Assembly: GCF_900129685.1 (NCBI RefSeq)
Contig: NZ_FQWM01000003.1
Span: forward strand, 195,745 to 259,744
Direction of reading: 5' to 3'
DNA: 64,000 nucleotides
Source of the DNA: Cognatishimia maritima
Lineage (GTDB): Bacteria > Pseudomonadota > Alphaproteobacteria > Rhodobacterales > Rhodobacteraceae
Of this stretch, positions 42,685-51,444 are shown in pieces. The translations under genes and the position numbers were made by a program. Position 1 is the stretch's first letter. Every line of letters begins with the position of its first letter. The notes beneath the pieces were generated by a model. That model had not been told where the DNA came from. It ran no database searches and was given only the letters and a program-made list of their open reading frames with translations.

Positions 42685-44139
42685 TTATTTTCCCGGCGCC
42701 AAAGCCTCGTTCACCAAGCGCACGGACAGAAAGGCCGAAAGCCCCTCTGGGCCACCGTCTGATCCCCAACCACTCCAGCCAAGACCGCCGAATGGGGTTT
42801 CAGGAGACGCCACCTGAAGCGTGTTGATCGCTGTCATACCAGCATGGATTTCGTCTCCGACCCGGCGCAAGGTTCCCTGATCTGAGGTAAAGGCATATGC
42901 CGCAAGGCCATAGGGCACGGAGTTCGCCATTTCGATGGCCTCATCGACCGAGGCAAAGGTCACAATCGGCGCGATCGGGCCAAAAATTTCTTCAGTCAGC
43001 AAAAGGCTGTCCGGCGCGATGTTTCCAAGAATGGCTGGCGCAAAATAAAAGCCTTCGCTGTCTGGAACCGCACCCTGCCACAACAAGGATGCGCCTTTAT
43101 TCAGGGCGTCTGAAAGCAAATGCTCCATCGCCTCGCGACGGCGCACATTGGCCAGAGGCCCCATGTCGGTTGTTTCGTCAAGCCCATCGCCGATCTTAAG
43201 TTTGCGAGCGTTCTCGATCACGCGCGCCACAAAGGCATCGTGCACGGACTCATGCACCAAAAACCGCGACGGCGACACGCACACCTGACCCGCATTGCGG
43301 AACTTTCCTGCCACCATCAAATTTGCCGCGTGATCGATATCAGCGTCTTCAAACACGATGAAGGGGGCATGGCCACCCAGTTCCATGGTTGTGCGAATAA
43401 GGTTTTCGCTTGCCAGTTTGATCAGTTCACGTCCGACCGGAACGCTGCCTGTGAAGGACAGTTTGCGCGGAATGTCAGAGGCGCACATCTGCTGTGAAAT
43501 GGCTGCTGGGTTTCCGTAGACGACATTCAAAACCCCCGCAGGCAGACCGGCATCTTGGAAGGCGCGCGCGAAATGAAGGCCGGTGAGCGGCGTCTCCTCA
43601 GAAGGTTTGATCGTCACCGAACAACCTGCAGCGAGCGACGCCGCAACCTTGCGCATGTAATTCACCGCCGGGAAGTTCCACGCGACCATCGCGACAACTG
43701 GGCCGACCGGGTCATGGATCACCCTTTGCGTCAGCCCCGGTGTCACGGCAGGCACAAGCCGCCCATAAACCCGCTTTGCCTCTTCGGCGTAGTAGCTCAG
43801 GATTTCGGCGGACGTATTTACTTCGATCCGCGCTTCTTTGATTGGCTTACCGGATTCCCGCGTCAGGTCGCTGGCGATTTCTTCGCATCGCTCGGCAATC
43901 AGGGCAGCTGCCTGCGCCAGAACTTTCTGTCGTGCCTTTGGTGTCTCTGCCTTCCAGATCGAAAATCCCTTTGCAGAGGCATGCAGCGCCTTCTCGACAT
44001 CTGCCGGGCTGGCCGAGGCAAACCCCAAGATCGCCGCGCCCGTGGCGGGATTGATCAACTGAATGGTGGTTTCGCCGGTTCCGTCGCAGAATGCGCCGTC
44101 GATAAACTGCATGCCGGCCTGGGGAAATGATGAACTCAC
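42685..44139 (-). CDS. NAD(P)-dependent aldehyde dehydrogenase (SSADH/GabD-like)
   Basis: A 484-residue ALDH. The general-base glutamate lies in MELGGHAPFIVFEDADID, the nucleophile cysteine in FRNAGQVCVSPSRF, and the substrate-end signature in EEIFGPIAP. The sequence resembles succinate semialdehyde and 2,5-dioxovalerate dehydrogenases. As last gene of the minus-strand operon, after a dehydratase and an aldolase, it probably oxidises the aldehyde released by the aldolase. Glycolaldehyde, lactaldehyde, tartronate semialdehyde or succinate semialdehyde are all possible. The 195 bases between it and tctA show no clear terminator. Confidence 0.87.
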   Translation of the reverse strand: MSSSFPQAGMQFIDGAFCDGTGETTIQLINPATGAAILGFASASPADVEKALHASAKGFSIWKAETPKARQKVLAQAAALIAERCEEIASDLTRESGKPIKEARIEVNTSAEILSYYAEEAKRVYGRLVPAVTPGLTQRVIHDPVGPVVAMVAWNFPAVNYMRKVAASLAAGCSVTIKPSEETPLTGLHFARAFQDAGLPAGVLNVVYGNPAAISQQMCASDIPRKLSFTGSVPVGRELIKLASENLIRTTMELGGHAPFIVFEDADIDHAANLMVAGKFRNAGQVCVSPSRFLVHESVHDAFVARVIENARKLKIGDGLDETTDMGPLANVRRREAMEHLLSDALNKGASLLWQGAVPDSEGFYFAPAILGNIAPDSLLLTEEIFGPIAPIVTFASVDEAIEMANSVPYGLAAYAFTSDQGTLRRVGDEIHAGMTAINTLQVASPETPFGGLGWSGWGSDGGPEGLSAFLSVRLVNEALAPGK

Positions 44140-44182
44140 AGGTCACCTCTTAATTGTTTGCGCGGTTGCGCTGTGTTTCGGA

Positions 44183-45019
44183 TTATTGCGTGTTGTTCGC
44201 AGGCGTTGCGACCTTTGCCGCGCCTTTGCTCACGACACCCTCGGCAAAGCTGACAAAATGCCGTGCGGCGCTGTCTGAGGCCGAAAACATCAACCCGCCG
44301 TCCGTCACTGCAGCAACAAAATCGATGCCTGCTTCGATAAAGAACTCGGCCGCGCTGGCACCGGGCGCAAGCACACCCGTGCGTTTGCCCAAAGCTTTCA
44401 CGATTTTGGATTTCTCACAAATGAGGTTTAGGACCTCTGCATGCGCAGGATTGCCCCGATGTCCCATTGTGGCCGACAGATCGCCGGGCCCGAAAAAGAT
44501 TGCGTCAATCCCATCGATTTTTGCGATCTCTTCGGTATGTTCAAGCGCTGCCGGTGTCTCAAGCTGCACGATGATAAAGACATTGTCCTTAGCGGCCTCT
44601 GCATAGTTGCTGTGACGCCCGTACCTGCTTGCCCGGTGCATAAGGGCATAGCCACGTTTTCCATCCGGCGGATACATCGCTGCCGCAACCGCCGCCTTTG
44701 CTTCTTGCGGTGTTTGGACAAAGGGCAGCATGATCGTCTGCGCGCCAATATCGAGGTATTTCTTGATCAAAACCGGGTCGTTCCATGGCAGGCGCACCAC
44801 GGGCACGATGTCCGAGGCTGAAAGCGCGCGCAGGTGATCCAGCGTGTCTCCAAGGTCCGTCGGAGAATGTTCGTTGTCGATGAGAATCCAGTCAAAGCCA
44901 GAATACGACAGGCCTTCGACAACATTGGATGAATTCAGCACCGACCAAATGCCGACAAGCGGACGGGCATGGTTTTCGAATGCGCTGCGAAACGGGTTGG
45001 CAGGAAATTTGGTGGTCAA
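44183..45019 (-). CDS. HpcH/HpaI-family class II aldolase
   Basis: A 278-residue metal-dependent aldolase that cleaves 2-keto-3-deoxy or 4-hydroxy-2-keto acids to pyruvate and an aldehyde. The metal-binding glutamate and aspartate are in VQLETPAAL and GPGDLSATMG; the N-terminal DWILIDNEHSPTDLGDT and RASRYGR motifs match RhmA, GarL and HpaI. In an operon behind an enolase-superfamily dehydratase, a 2-keto-3-deoxy aldonate or rhamnonate substrate is likely. The start overlaps the dehydratase stop as ATGA. Confidence 0.87.
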   Translation of the reverse strand: MTTKFPANPFRSAFENHARPLVGIWSVLNSSNVVEGLSYSGFDWILIDNEHSPTDLGDTLDHLRALSASDIVPVVRLPWNDPVLIKKYLDIGAQTIMLPFVQTPQEAKAAVAAAMYPPDGKRGYALMHRASRYGRHSNYAEAAKDNVFIIVQLETPAALEHTEEIAKIDGIDAIFFGPGDLSATMGHRGNPAHAEVLNLICEKSKIVKALGKRTGVLAPGASAAEFFIEAGIDFVAAVTDGGLMFSASDSAARHFVSFAEGVVSKGAAKVATPANNTQ

Positions 45020-46209
45020 AGTGCTATCTCCTGATGAACAACAAGATATTGATTGAGGGCCTCGGGTAAACGCGTCACCCCGAGGCCATGTTCAGTTGAA
45101 AGGGTCCATTGGCCAGCGGTTACCTTTGGCAAAAACGCGTCGCCAAAAGCTGTGCGCAAAGCGCTTTCGTTGACATCCATTTCCAGCTGTCCGCCCGGAT
45201 GAGCCGCCAGAAGATGGGCAGAGGCCAAAAGGCCGATCCCGCCGCCAAGAAAATGTGGACAATAGGTTTTACCGTGCTTGCGCGCTTCGGTTGCAACAAA
45301 GGTGCAGCCGGTCACGCCCCCCCATTTGGCAACATCGGGTTGCAAAACTGACAGAAACCGCCCGGACAGCGCCGCGTCAAAGTCAGTGTATCCGGCGATA
45401 TTCTCGCCGCCAGCAAGGGGTGTTGTCGTTGCCTCGGCACAGCTGCGCCAGGCAGTTTCATCGGCATCCGCAGGGATAGGCTCTTCAACCCACCCCAGAC
45501 CCGCGCCGTTTGTAGCCCTTAGAAAGGTCTCTGCTTGCGCAGCGGTCCAGGCTTGGTTGGCGTCAACCAAAAGCGTCTGATCGTCGGAGAGACTCTCTAG
45601 AAGATTCAAAATCTCCTGCGCTTCTACTGTAGCGTCCTTATGAAAGCCGACTTTGATCTTGAACCGATCAAACCCAACGGCCTGCGCCTGTGCCACAGCC
45701 TGATGCCGCACGTTGAAGTGGATGCCGCTGGCATAGGCTGGCACCTCGTTCGCAGCCACCTTGTTCAGATACTGAGCAAGCGGGCGACAGGATTTTCTGG
45801 CAAAGAGGTCCCAGATTGCGGTGTCGAGCCCCGCGATGACCTGCTGAAATGGTCCGAACTCCCCGGCCTGAAGGGCGACAAGGCGCACCCGATCGGTCAG
45901 ATAGTCGAATAACTGCGCGGGGCGCGTCAGACGTTGGCCTTCTAGAAGCCAGCAAATGTCTTCAACCAATAAGCGCACACGGTGTTCTGGCGCGGCAACG
46001 GGCCAATTGGCAAAGATTTCACCAAAGCCGAAACAGCCATCACGATCTTCAACGCGCAGAACGACGGCCCGACGGTCAGACATGCGACCGAATGAAGTTT
46101 CGACCGCCACTTTTGTTGGCTCGCGAAACGCCCACACGTCAATTTTCGCGATCTCTACGGGCGTTACTATCGCGGGAATGTCTAGGTGATGCATCGTGCC
46201 AACGGTCAT
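45016..46209 (-). CDS. Enolase-superfamily (MR/MLE) sugar-acid dehydratase
   Basis: A 397-residue enolase-superfamily protein. The KxK motif is FKIKVG, metal ligands are in VDANQAW, EEPIPAD and GGENI, and the late DxxxxG region is QPDVAKWGG; PHFLGGGIG holds a histidine in the capping/barrel face. It should abstract the proton alpha to a carboxylate and expel water, giving a 2-keto-3-deoxy acid for the aldolase encoded next. It is not the DgoD type at 49351 nor closely similar to the protein at 58663. The substrate is unknown. Confidence 0.85.
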   Translation of the reverse strand: MTVGTMHHLDIPAIVTPVEIAKIDVWAFREPTKVAVETSFGRMSDRRAVVLRVEDRDGCFGFGEIFANWPVAAPEHRVRLLVEDICWLLEGQRLTRPAQLFDYLTDRVRLVALQAGEFGPFQQVIAGLDTAIWDLFARKSCRPLAQYLNKVAANEVPAYASGIHFNVRHQAVAQAQAVGFDRFKIKVGFHKDATVEAQEILNLLESLSDDQTLLVDANQAWTAAQAETFLRATNGAGLGWVEEPIPADADETAWRSCAEATTTPLAGGENIAGYTDFDAALSGRFLSVLQPDVAKWGGVTGCTFVATEARKHGKTYCPHFLGGGIGLLASAHLLAAHPGGQLEMDVNESALRTAFGDAFLPKVTAGQWTLSTEHGLGVTRLPEALNQYLVVHQEIAL

Positions 46210-46369
46210 ATCTAAGAGGCCCTAGCCCACGGGAGCGACGTAAACGCCGACAAGCGGGATGCTGCGATTGCTCGGGGCACGATCAAAACCAGTAAGCCGG
46301 TTACGATCATGGAGCGCGTTCCGCGATAGATGAAGCAGAGCATCTGTCAGGGCCTTAAATGAAGAGGTC

Positions 46370-46406
46370 GCGGAGCTGCTGCCGGGGAGGGTGGGAGCAG
46401 CTCCGC
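46370..46406 (-). terminator. Stem-loop after the solute-binding-protein gene
   Basis: A perfect 11-bp stem (GCGGAGCTGCT 46370-46380, AGCAGCTCCGC 46396-46406) with a 15-base loop lies about 60 bases past the binding-protein stop, in a 255-base gap before the dehydratase gene. No T-run follows on the minus strand. It may stabilise the binding-protein message or terminate partly. Confidence 0.55.
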
Positions 46407-46464
46407 TTGGTTTAAGTTGCGCCAACTTGGAAGATGAAAAGACGCAACTCTTTCAAAGGTCGGA

Positions 46465-48393
46465 TTATTTCAGGTTGTCCCCGCCTTCGAAGTAGAACTG
46501 CGCGGTATAGGGCGCAGGCGTCCAAAGCTGACCGGCGATTGGCATCGGATCAGGATAGTTGCGCAGGTTGTTGCGCGCGATCCCAAAGGCACCGTCACTT
46601 TGCACAAGGCCAACAGTCAAAAGCTGGCTTGTGGCTTGTTCGATCAGATCGTTCAACGCAGCCAGTTGCTTTTCAGGATCTGCTGTGGTGGTCACACCTT
46701 CGTAGGTCTCAAACAGCTTCTTGATGTGCTCAGGTGGTTCGATACCATCGGCTGCGCCAACTCCCCAAGCAACCCATTTCGGCGCCCAGTGAACCGCAGT
46801 CCCCACTGGCACATAGCAATATGGGTTGGTGTAGGCGTCAACCTGACCACCGCCACAGTTCCAGATGTAGGCGTCATGTTCGCCGCTAGCCGTGATTTCC
46901 TGCAGACGGCCACGGTCAGAGGACCGTACCTGGAAATCCAGACCGACATTGGATGCATATTCTGCCACCAGTTCCATCACGTCTGGATATTGCAAACCAA
47001 AAACATCGGCGACTAGGAAGACCAGCGTGAAACGCTCGCCATCCGGACCTAGGCGATACCCATCAGAATCGCGCTTGTCCAAGCCGATGCTATCCAGAAG
47101 TTCGTTTGCCTTGTCAGGATCAAACTCGGTGAACTGCTTCACCCACTTTTCTTGGTAGAACGGCGCAACCTTATGTGGCGCTGTCTGTGCCGGTGTCCCA
47201 TCGCCCAGATAGACCAGATCGATGATCTCTTGACGGTCGACCGCGTGGCTTACCGCTTTGCGGAAATCGATGTTGTTTACGATCTCATTCTTGATCGGGT
47301 CAGGGTTGTTCAAGTTGAACATCAGGATCGCAACGTTCGCCGGAATGTCAGCCACCTGATAGAAACCGTACTGACCACGGTCTTTGTTATCTGTCAGGGC
47401 CGCCAAGTTGGACGAGCGACCGATATGGCGTGCCATATAGTCGATTTCACCATTGAAGGCTTTCAACAGGATGCTTTCCGGATCTTCCACCTGATCCCAG
47501 GTCACGCGATCAATATAGGGCAGCTGCTGACCTTCGGCGTCCACTTTCCAGTAATAGGGGTTGCGCTCAGCAACCATGCGCTCTGTAGAGCCGTAACCTT
47601 CGACAATATGCCAAGGATGCAGCGTTGGACGGTCTGCGTTCTGCCAGAACAGCGGCGTGTGCATTGGACCGGCTTTCAGGTTGAACAGCGAAATCCAATC
47701 CGTTGCCGCAGGTTCTGCATCAACCAAGGCCTGAATGTCAGGGTTATGGTCAATATGGAACTGCTTCAGATAATGCGCCGGATAGTTCACGACGTAGTAG
47801 CCGAAACCATAGGCCATGTTCTGCAGGAACAGGCCGTTTGGCTCGCCAAATTTGAACTCGACTGTGTAATCGTCAATCTTTGTGACCTGAACCGGACCGC
47901 TAGCGCCTACAAAGTTGCTGTGCTGCACAGGGGTCAGGCGTTTGTCATTAAACACCTCGTTCCAGAACATGATGTCATCGGCGGTGAACGGTGCGCCATC
48001 TGACCACTTCATGCCTTCGCGCAATTTGAAAGTGTATGTTGTTGCGTCCGCGGACGCTTCATAGCTTTCAGCAATGTTGGTTTTGACTTCAGACCAATCC
48101 GCGCTCCAGCGCACGAGGTTCTCATTCGAGATCAGACGCACCATGTTGTGCTGGTCGCCCCCGCCAAGAATCGCCCGGCGCAATGTGCCGCCGTATTCCC
48201 CAATAGAATCCAGAACTTCCATCACCATTGGTTCAGACGGCAGACGCTCTTCAACAGAGGGCAGCTTGCCCGCCGCAACCATCTCTGCCAGTGCTGGCGC
48301 TTCTTTGAAGCCCTCGGCCATGGCCATGCCGGCCAAAGAGATCGTCGCAACAGACGCCGCCAAGATCCCCTTCATTCTAAACTGCAAACCCAT
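46465..48393 (-). CDS. Orphan ABC transporter substrate-binding protein, family 5 (oligopeptide/oligosaccharide type)
   Basis: A 642-residue periplasmic binding protein with a signal peptide ending LAGMAMA near residue 26. Family-5 features include YTFKLREGMKWSDGAPFTADDIMFW and VNNIDFRKAVSHAVDRQEI. It starts EYGGTLRRAILGGGDQHNM after processing, like the subgroup found in sugar-acid and oligosaccharide loci. No matching permease or ATPase gene is present in this window, so the membrane parts must be elsewhere or shared. It leads the minus-strand operon under the GntR protein at 48551. Confidence 0.86.
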   Translation of the reverse strand: MGLQFRMKGILAASVATISLAGMAMAEGFKEAPALAEMVAAGKLPSVEERLPSEPMVMEVLDSIGEYGGTLRRAILGGGDQHNMVRLISNENLVRWSADWSEVKTNIAESYEASADATTYTFKLREGMKWSDGAPFTADDIMFWNEVFNDKRLTPVQHSNFVGASGPVQVTKIDDYTVEFKFGEPNGLFLQNMAYGFGYYVVNYPAHYLKQFHIDHNPDIQALVDAEPAATDWISLFNLKAGPMHTPLFWQNADRPTLHPWHIVEGYGSTERMVAERNPYYWKVDAEGQQLPYIDRVTWDQVEDPESILLKAFNGEIDYMARHIGRSSNLAALTDNKDRGQYGFYQVADIPANVAILMFNLNNPDPIKNEIVNNIDFRKAVSHAVDRQEIIDLVYLGDGTPAQTAPHKVAPFYQEKWVKQFTEFDPDKANELLDSIGLDKRDSDGYRLGPDGERFTLVFLVADVFGLQYPDVMELVAEYASNVGLDFQVRSSDRGRLQEITASGEHDAYIWNCGGGQVDAYTNPYCYVPVGTAVHWAPKWVAWGVGAADGIEPPEHIKKLFETYEGVTTTADPEKQLAALNDLIEQATSQLLTVGLVQSDGAFGIARNNLRNYPDPMPIAGQLWTPAPYTAQFYFEGGDNLK

Positions 48394-48488
48394 TCTATCC
48401 TCCTCTGTCGAATGGCTGTCCTGAATGAAACATCCAGAAACACTCCGAACGCCATCGGCCAGCTCCCGCCGCCTATGGTGCCTAACAT

Positions 48489-48500
48489 CTGATATCTTAG
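48489..48500. promoter_or_regulatory. Candidate GntR operator upstream of the binding-protein operon
   Basis: CTGATATCTTAG, preceded by ACAT, shares the 11 bases ACATCTGATAT with the site at 49247-49257. It lies between the GntR gene and the orphan binding-protein gene, about 95 bp before the latter's start. It is a probable site for the regulator at 48551. Confidence 0.55.
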
Positions 48501-48550
48501 ATTGAGGCGCGAGTCTATTGTCATCACAGATGACGTTTCATTCGGCTCAA

Positions 48551-49225
48551 TTATTCGGTGTTAGTTGACCGCTGCAGCCAATCCAGGAAATCCAACCGGC
48601 TTTGTTCGATGTGTTGGCGCGTGGTTTGCAAGAAAGCCTCAAGGTTTTCCTGACGCAGGGTTTCCAAAATACTGCGATGCACGTCGACCGAGCGCTTCAG
48701 GACTTCAGCGCTTTTCAAATTACGTGCACGCATCGCCTCAACCTGCGCACTCAGAGGCCGATAGGCTGCCACCAAATATCGGTTCTGAGCGCCCTCCACG
48801 ATCGCCTGGTGAAACTCGGAGTCCAATTTGACATACCCACGTGCATCGCCTTTTTGGGAAAGGGTCACCATCCCATCTACAATTTTCTCAAGTTTGTTGA
48901 TGGTGCGAGTCCGGCCAACTTCGTAAAGCCGCTGCGCGGCTCCGACCTCAAGGATAGAACGCAGCGTGCAAATTTGATCGATCTCTTGCTCTGTCAGACT
49001 AAAAACAAAACTTCCGCGCTGCGGGTCAACATGCACGAGTCCTTCGCGACGTAGTTCTTGCAACGCCTCACGGATGGGGGTCTTGCTGACCCCAAGCGAC
49101 TTCGACAATTTCAGCTCCGACAGCTGAGCGCCGAGTTCGATTTCATCGTCAAGGATCGCCGCTTTCAGACGTTCGTAGGTGATTTCTGTCAAAGATTTCG
49201 GGCGACTTAGGGAATTGATTTTCAC
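48551..49225 (-). CDS. GntR-family (FCD) transcriptional regulator
   Basis: A 224-residue regulator. The winged helix (about 8-75) has LSELKLSKSLGVSKTPIREALQELRREGLV; the FCD domain has DSEFHQAIVEGAQN, with the usual D-x3-H metal pair, and later histidines in VHRSIL and RQHIEQS. I use a GTG start at 49225 because CGGAGAGAAC lies directly upstream; a longer frame to ATG 49273 crosses a probable operator. It is flanked by copies of ACATCTGATAT, so it likely controls both the minus operon and the divergent dehydratase gene. The ligand is probably a sugar acid. Confidence 0.83.
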   Translation of the reverse strand: MKINSLSRPKSLTEITYERLKAAILDDEIELGAQLSELKLSKSLGVSKTPIREALQELRREGLVHVDPQRGSFVFSLTEQEIDQICTLRSILEVGAAQRLYEVGRTRTINKLEKIVDGMVTLSQKGDARGYVKLDSEFHQAIVEGAQNRYLVAAYRPLSAQVEAMRARNLKSAEVLKRSVDVHRSILETLRQENLEAFLQTTRQHIEQSRLDFLDWLQRSTNTE

Positions 49226-49250
49226 GTTCTCTCCGAAAGATAATTGACAT

Positions 49251-49262
49251 CTGATATACCAG
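49251..49262. promoter_or_regulatory. Second GntR operator copy, divergent promoter region
   Basis: CTGATATACCAG is nearly palindromic (10 of 12 positions) and shares ACATCTGATAT with 48485-48495. It lies just upstream of the GntR GTG start and about 90 bp before the dehydratase gene at 49351. A looser copy, CTGGTGTATCGCAT, occurs near 49300. Confidence 0.55.
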
Positions 49263-49350
49263 TTTCTACACAAAGTACAACTTATCTGGCACGTGCGACA
49301 CTGGTGTATCGCATGCTATACGTTACCCAGCCCTGCCCTCAACACTGAAA

Positions 49351-50529
49351 ATGGCGTCGGAAATGAACAAGATAACGCGTATCGAAACCTTTACCGTCCC
49401 GCCACGTTGGATTTTCGTCCGCGTTGAGACCGATGATGGCACAGTGGGTTGGGGTGAAGCCATCGTACCAAAACGCAAATCCGGTATTGTCGGGACAATC
49501 AGCGATCTGGCGCAGAATCTTATTGGCCGCGATGTCAGCACGATCACTCATTTCGCCCAGTCATTGCGCAAGGGGTCTTTCTTTCGCGACGGCCCGGTGC
49601 TTTCGTCGGCTTTGGCCGGGATCGAGATTGCCCTTTGGGACATCAAAGGCAAGCAACTGTCGGCCCCGATTTATGAATTGAAGGGCGGGTCGGTACGGGA
49701 CAAAATCCAATCTTACGGTTGGATCAATGGCGAAACCACCGATGCGCTTGTCGCACACGCCAAAAAGCGGGTTGAACAAGGCTTTGACGCCGTGAAGCTG
49801 ACCCCAAAGGCTAGCATCGCACCTTTGCGCGCACACGAAGAGATCGACGACCTTTGCCAACGCATCTCTTCCGTCCGAGACGCGCTTGGCGCTGAAATTG
49901 GGATTGCCGTTGATCTTCACGGTCGCTTCTCCCGAGCGTCATTGAAGCCTTTGATAAAAGAGCTAGACGCCTTTTCGCTGATGTGGATCGAAGAAGCCTT
50001 CGTTCCAGATTACGATGAGAACCTCGCACATTTGGCACGTGCCTGCCCGCATATACCCATCGCGACCGGCGAGCGGTTGATCACGCCGGGCCAGTTCAAG
50101 CGCCTGATGGATGCCGGCACGGTTGATATTGTGCAGCCCGACATCTCTTTGACGGGTCTTTCAAACCTCGAAATGGTTGCACGGCTCGCTGAAATCTATG
50201 ACGTGCTTGTGGCCCCGCATTCCCCAAATGGCCCAATGTGTCTGGCGGCGTCCATGCAGGTCGGCTTTAGCTGCCCGAGTGTGACTATTCAGGAAACCAG
50301 CTGGGGCCTGGACTACAAGCAAAGTCACAAGACCAGCAACAAGGGCGAAATGTCGGACTATGTCTTGAACTCTGACGTCCTGATGCCCGTCGACGGATGG
50401 CTGCCTCAGCCAAAAGGGCCGGGGCTAGGGCTAGAGGTGGATGAAAAGGCGGTTCGCGCCGCGCATGCCGATTGGACCATTTCAGATGCAAATTGGGCCC
50501 ACCCCGACGGCTCTTTCGCTGAGTGGTAG
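49351..50529 (+). CDS. DgoD-like aldonate dehydratase (enolase superfamily)
   Basis: A 392-residue mandelate-racemase-group dehydratase. It resembles D-galactonate dehydratase: VDLHGRFS carries the DgoD-type histidine (DFHGR in DgoD), IEEAFVPDYDEN and GERLITPGQFKR carry metal ligands, and VAPHSPNGPMCLAA carries the second histidine. It converts an aldonate to a 2-keto-3-deoxy aldonate. The N-terminus could be ATG 49351 or ATG 49363; the second gives MNKITRIETF, the usual family start, and neither has a good ribosome site. Divergent from the GntR gene and convergent with the next operon. Confidence 0.86.
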   Translation: MASEMNKITRIETFTVPPRWIFVRVETDDGTVGWGEAIVPKRKSGIVGTISDLAQNLIGRDVSTITHFAQSLRKGSFFRDGPVLSSALAGIEIALWDIKGKQLSAPIYELKGGSVRDKIQSYGWINGETTDALVAHAKKRVEQGFDAVKLTPKASIAPLRAHEEIDDLCQRISSVRDALGAEIGIAVDLHGRFSRASLKPLIKELDAFSLMWIEEAFVPDYDENLAHLARACPHIPIATGERLITPGQFKRLMDAGTVDIVQPDISLTGLSNLEMVARLAEIYDVLVAPHSPNGPMCLAASMQVGFSCPSVTIQETSWGLDYKQSHKTSNKGEMSDYVLNSDVLMPVDGWLPQPKGPGLGLEVDEKAVRAAHADWTISDANWAHPDGSFAEW

Positions 50530-50614
50530 AGATCGCGGCAATTCTCATGACTTGGCAGACGGTGGCGATCCGTTCGCTTTAGACTAGGGAACACCCGACG
50601 AGGTGATCGGCGAT

Positions 50615-50650
50615 TGAACAGCCCTAAACCTGCAGGACCAAGGCTGTTCA
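50615..50650. terminator. Inverted repeat between convergent operons
   Basis: TGAACAGCC (50615-50623) and GGCTGTTCA (50642-50650) form a perfect 9-bp stem with an 18-base loop, between the DgoD-like gene and the end of the kinase operon. There is no clear T-run; bidirectional termination is plausible. Confidence 0.5.
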
Positions 50651-50658
50651 GATCATCA

Positions 50659-51411
50659 TCAATAGGTCGCGCGACCACCAGAAAGGTCAAACACAAAGCC
50701 CGTGGTGTAAGAACAGTCTTCAGAACACATGAAGGACACCATGGCTGCAATTTCTTCGACCGTGCCGGGGCGACCCATCGGGATCTTGGACAGCATGTAA
50801 GCCAGTTGTTCGTCCGTCACATCGTCCAGCATCTCGGTCTGGATCACCGCCGGACACAGCGCGTTCACGCGAATATTTGAGGTCGCCAGCTCTTTTCCCA
50901 AAGACTTCGTCAAGCCAATTACTGCAGCCTTGGACACCGAATAGGCCGAGGCATTGGGGTTGCCCTCTTTGCCCGCAATCGATGAAATATTGGCGATCCG
51001 GCCATAGTCGGATTTCTGCATGATCGGTACAATCGCGCGGCAGGTGTGGAAGATCCCGTTCAGGTTCACGTTCTGCACCGCGTACCATGTCTCGATGGGA
51101 TATTCGGTGACAGGCACGTTGACGCCTGCAATGCCCGCCGAATTGACCAAAAGCTCGATCCCGCCAAGCTGTTGTTCGGTCTCCGCCGCTGCGGCCTCAA
51201 CACTGGAATAATCTGAAACATCAACACGTTGGGTGATGACCGTACCCAATGGAGAAAGCGCCTCTGCCGCTTTGGCCAGCGTCTCATCGCTAATGTCCCA
51301 CAAAGACACAGCCGCACCGCTTTCCAGGAAACGTTTGGCCACGGCAAATCCCATGCCACGTCCACCGCCTGTGATCACCGCGCGGCGCCCTTTTAGGTCA
51401 AAACTGCTCAT
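50659..51411 (-). CDS. Short-chain dehydrogenase/reductase
   Basis: A 250-residue classical SDR. The coenzyme loop is ITGGGRGMGFAV at residues 11-22, the catalytic serine is in ANISSIAG, and the YxxxK motif is SAYSVSKAA. It ends with the normal CSYTTGFVFDLSGGRATY. It likely oxidises a sugar or a keto-acid hydroxyl with NAD(P). GGAG lies eight bases before ATG 51411; TTG at 51414 is less likely. Last of five genes in the kinase/enolase-like operon, 33 bases after the other SDR gene. Confidence 0.85.
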   Translation of the reverse strand: MSSFDLKGRRAVITGGGRGMGFAVAKRFLESGAAVSLWDISDETLAKAAEALSPLGTVITQRVDVSDYSSVEAAAAETEQQLGGIELLVNSAGIAGVNVPVTEYPIETWYAVQNVNLNGIFHTCRAIVPIMQKSDYGRIANISSIAGKEGNPNASAYSVSKAAVIGLTKSLGKELATSNIRVNALCPAVIQTEMLDDVTDEQLAYMLSKIPMGRPGTVEEIAAMVSFMCSEDCSYTTGFVFDLSGGRATY

Positions 51412-51444
51412 CAAATTGGCTCCTATCGTTGGCCGCGTCGGGCC

